Assembly: GCA_021811305.1 (NCBI GenBank)
Contig: JAJZPD010000033.1
Location: 1 to 6,383 of the forward strand
DNA length: 6,383 nt
Direction of reading: 5' to 3'
Origin: a bacterium
GTDB lineage: Bacteria; Patescibacteriota; Minisyncoccia; UBA6257; Colwellbacteraceae
Of the stretch, positions 4,628 to 6,383 are shown in pieces. The notes under the pieces were generated by a model. The model saw only the letters and a program-made list of their open reading frames with translations, ran no database searches and was not told the origin of the DNA. Every line of letters starts with the position of its first letter. Positions within the stretch are counted from its first letter, which is position 1. Both the position numbers and the translations under genes were made by a program.

Positions 4628-5308
4628 ATGATTGCTTTCCAAAACGTTTATAAGAAGTACAACGGGCACGAGGCCCTGATCGACGTTAGTTTCCGCATAT
4701 CTCCGAAGGAGTTCGTCTCTTTAGTCGGCCGCTCCGGGGCCGGCAAGTCCACGGTCATCAAGATGTTGATCGGGGAAGAAAAGCCAACCAGCGGCCGAGT
4801 CACTTTCGGCCGCTACGATGTTAATAAAGTCAAACCAAAAGATCTGCCACAGCTGCGGCGCCACATCGGCACCATCTTCCAGGACTTCCGCCTGCTCCCT
4901 AATAAAACTGCGGCGGAGAACGTTTCGTTCGCCCTGGAGGTCGCCAGCCGGTCGGAGAAGGAAATCGAGGAGCTGGTTCCGGAGGTTTTGGATCTGGTCG
5001 GCCTGAGCGACAAGGCCGGGAACTTCATTTCCGAGCTCTCCGGTGGAGAAAAGCAGCGCGTGGCTATCGCCCGCGCCATGGTCAACCGCCCCGAAGTCAT
5101 CGTCGCCGACGAGCCGACGGGCAACCTTGATCCATTTAACAGTTTGGAGATAATCAATCTGCTGAAGAAGATAAACGATCTCGGGACGACCGTGATTTTA
5201 GCGACGCACAACAAGGATATCGTCAACCAGCTGGGACGCCGGGTTCTAACTATGGAAAACGGTCGCCTGATCCGGGACGAGGAAAACGGACGCTACTCCC
5301 TGGCCTAA
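4628..5308 (+). CDS. ftsE: Cell division ATP-binding protein FtsE
   Basis: This 226-aa ABC ATPase of FtsE length has Walker A GRSGAGKST (34-42), Q-loop FQD with Gln 85, signature LSGGEKQR (137-144), Walker B VIVADEPTGNLD (157-168) and switch His in ATHN (194). IAFQNVYKKY at the start and TIFQDFRLLPNKTAAENV in the middle are typical of FtsE. FtsE binds ATP in the cytoplasm and works with FtsX; the pair links the divisome to periplasmic or outer cell-wall hydrolases and does not transport a solute. ATG 4628 is the only good start after the in-frame TAA at 4607. No Shine-Dalgarno is visible, so initiation may be weak or SD-independent. ftsX follows after 26 nt, and prfB precedes by 44 nt, a neighbourhood often seen in bacteria. 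Confidence 0.95.
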   Translation: MIAFQNVYKKYNGHEALIDVSFRISPKEFVSLVGRSGAGKSTVIKMLIGEEKPTSGRVTFGRYDVNKVKPKDLPQLRRHIGTIFQDFRLLPNKTAAENVSFALEVASRSEKEIEELVPEVLDLVGLSDKAGNFISELSGGEKQRVAIARAMVNRPEVIVADEPTGNLDPFNSLEIINLLKKINDLGTTVILATHNKDIVNQLGRRVLTMENGRLIRDEENGRYSLA

Positions 5309-5334
5309 GCAAGTCGCAAGAATAACAAACAATA

Positions 5335-6243
5335 ATGGCAACAGCAATCTACAGGATAATCAAACACGCTTTGGAGCATCTCTGGAGGCAGCGGCTCCTC
5401 TCGGTGGCGACGCTGGTCGTGATGGTAATGACTCTTTTCGCTTTCGGCTCGCTTATCGTCGGTAATCACATTCTCACCTCCGCTCTTAATTCCATTCAGG
5501 AAAAGATCGACATCAGCGTTTATTTCAAGACCACCACGCCGGAGGATCAGATTCTGAACATCCAGAAAACCCTGCAGCAGATGAGCCAGGTCAAGAGCGT
5601 CCAGTACATTTCTAACGCCCAGGCCTTGCAGATTTTCGAGCAGCAGCATGCCAGCGACCCGACCATCTCCCAGGCTTTGAACGAGCTCGGAACCAACCCG
5701 CTTTCCGCTTCATTGAACATCAAAGCCAACAACCCGAATGATTATCCGGTCATCGCCAATTACTTGAACGGCTCGCAGGTCAGCGGGCTGGTGGAGAACG
5801 TCAGCTACAACCAGAATCAGCTGGTGATCAAAAGGCTGGCCGAGATCATTAATATCAGCCGCGAAGCGGGATTGATTTTGACTATCATTCTGGCTTTTGC
5901 CGCCACACTGATTGCTTTCAATACCATTCTCATCGCCATCTACTCGAATCGCGAAGAGGTGGAGATTATGCGCTTCGTCGGCGCCTCCAACACTTTTATC
6001 AGCGGCCCCTACATCATCGAGGGTGTAGTTTACGGGGTAATCGCCGCGGTCATTAGCTTGCTCATACTGACGCCGATCGTTTTCGTTATTTCTCCTTATA
6101 TGCAGGTCTTCATACCCGGCTTCAGCCTCCAGCAATACTTTATCGGCAATCTCGTCTTGCTCTTCCTGTATGAAATTATTTTCGGCAGCATTATCGGTAT
6201 CATCTCCGGCATGATCGCTCTGCGGAGGTACTTGAAGAAGTAG
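5335..6243 (+). CDS. ftsX: Cell division protein FtsX (permease-like)
   Basis: This 302-aa membrane protein has the FtsX layout: a short cytoplasmic N-terminus with RIIKHALEHLWRQR, helix 1 at about 21-43, a large extracellular domain (about 45-175), then helices at about 178-203, 224-252 and 270-297, ending in Lys residues. The conserved cytoplasmic loop NREEVEIMRFVGAS (about 205-218) sits after helix 2, and the extracellular domain begins with IDISVYFK, as in the family. FtsX partners with FtsE; its outer domain activates peptidoglycan hydrolases, often through coiled-coil activators. A hydrolase partner gene is not in the window and may lie elsewhere. ATG 5335 gives the family N-terminus; no clear SD precedes it. 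The stop TAG at 6241-6243 is followed almost at once by repeat copy B. Confidence 0.95.
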   Translation: MATAIYRIIKHALEHLWRQRLLSVATLVVMVMTLFAFGSLIVGNHILTSALNSIQEKIDISVYFKTTTPEDQILNIQKTLQQMSQVKSVQYISNAQALQIFEQQHASDPTISQALNELGTNPLSASLNIKANNPNDYPVIANYLNGSQVSGLVENVSYNQNQLVIKRLAEIINISREAGLILTIILAFAATLIAFNTILIAIYSNREEVEIMRFVGASNTFISGPYIIEGVVYGVIAAVISLLILTPIVFVISPYMQVFIPGFSLQQYFIGNLVLLFLYEIIFGSIIGIISGMIALRRYLKK

Positions 6244-6250
6244 CTCATCT

Positions 6251-6383
6251 AAGCGCAAAACGAAAAGCGCAAAGCGCAAAAGTTAAAGTAGGGATTAGGG
6301 GCTGGGGATTAGGGTTTAGTCCGCCATCCATCATTCGCAGTCCCTAACCCCTAACCCTTAGTCCATAGTCGTTGCTTTAGCTT
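6251..6383. repeat. Large intergenic hairpin repeat, copy B (truncated by window edge)
   Basis: This is the second copy of the element at 1742-1868, in the same orientation. It has three AAGCGCAAA words on the left (from 6251, 6265 and 6272), an extra GGGATTAGGGGCTG-like unit in the left arm (near 6291-6304), and a shorter right arm with CCCTTAGTCCATAGTCG. The end differs from copy A (GTTGCTTTAGCTT in place of GTTGTTTTGCGCTT), so the outer stem is weaker. It lies directly downstream of ftsX and could help end that transcript. The right boundary is unknown. Confidence 0.8.

Noticed and set aside
1754..6383. Copies A and B considered as a DGR template/variable repeat pair
   Set aside because: Their differences are unit-number changes and mostly C/T or A/G transitions without adenine bias on one copy, and neither lies in a coding region.

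Overview
The window reads as a stretch of a compact bacterial chromosome, most likely from the Candidate Phyla Radiation (Patescibacteria, Parcubacteria-like). This is an inference from several signs together: a shortened RF2, a diversity-generating-retroelement reverse transcriptase, a tiny single-domain GIY-YIG nuclease with an SGSG-K-AFA tail, a minimal division gene set, tRNAs without encoded CCA, and AAGCGCAAA / CCCTAACCCC intergenic repeats. An intact RF2 gene and ordinary TGA stops argue against the CPR lineages that read UGA as glycine.

Layout, left to right. 1-843: the C-terminal 280 codons of a DGR-type reverse transcriptase, cut by the left edge. 880-1161: a DivIC/FtsB-like septum protein. 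1231-1301: tRNA-Gly(CCC). 1303-1723: a small insert carrying a GIY-YIG nuclease gene, a perfect 21-bp inverted repeat and three related hairpins; it is followed at 1724-1737 by a second copy of the last 14 nt of the tRNA locus, so it looks like a mini-element inserted at the tRNA 3' end. 1742-1873: a large imperfect hairpin repeat that probably terminates transcription between convergent genes. 1872-3390 (minus): permease and ATPase of a zinc/manganese-type ABC transporter; the ATPase has a His-rich tail that overlaps the permease start. 3391-3463: a divergent promoter region. 3464-3536: tRNA-Thr(CGT). 3593-4583: prfB with a CTT-TGA-C programmed +1 frameshift and an upstream 7-bp hairpin. 4628-6243: ftsE and ftsX. 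6251-6383: a second copy of the large hairpin repeat, running off the right edge.

Functionally the window mixes housekeeping genes with mobile or repeat-derived DNA. The housekeeping part covers translation termination, two tRNAs, cell division (DivIC/FtsB-like, FtsE, FtsX) and metal import. FtsE and FtsX would form a membrane complex that couples division to cell-wall hydrolase activation. The metal transporter lacks its solute-binding protein here. The most novel-looking parts are the tRNA-associated GIY-YIG mini-element, the hairpin next to the prfB shift site, and the paired CCCTAA-type repeats.
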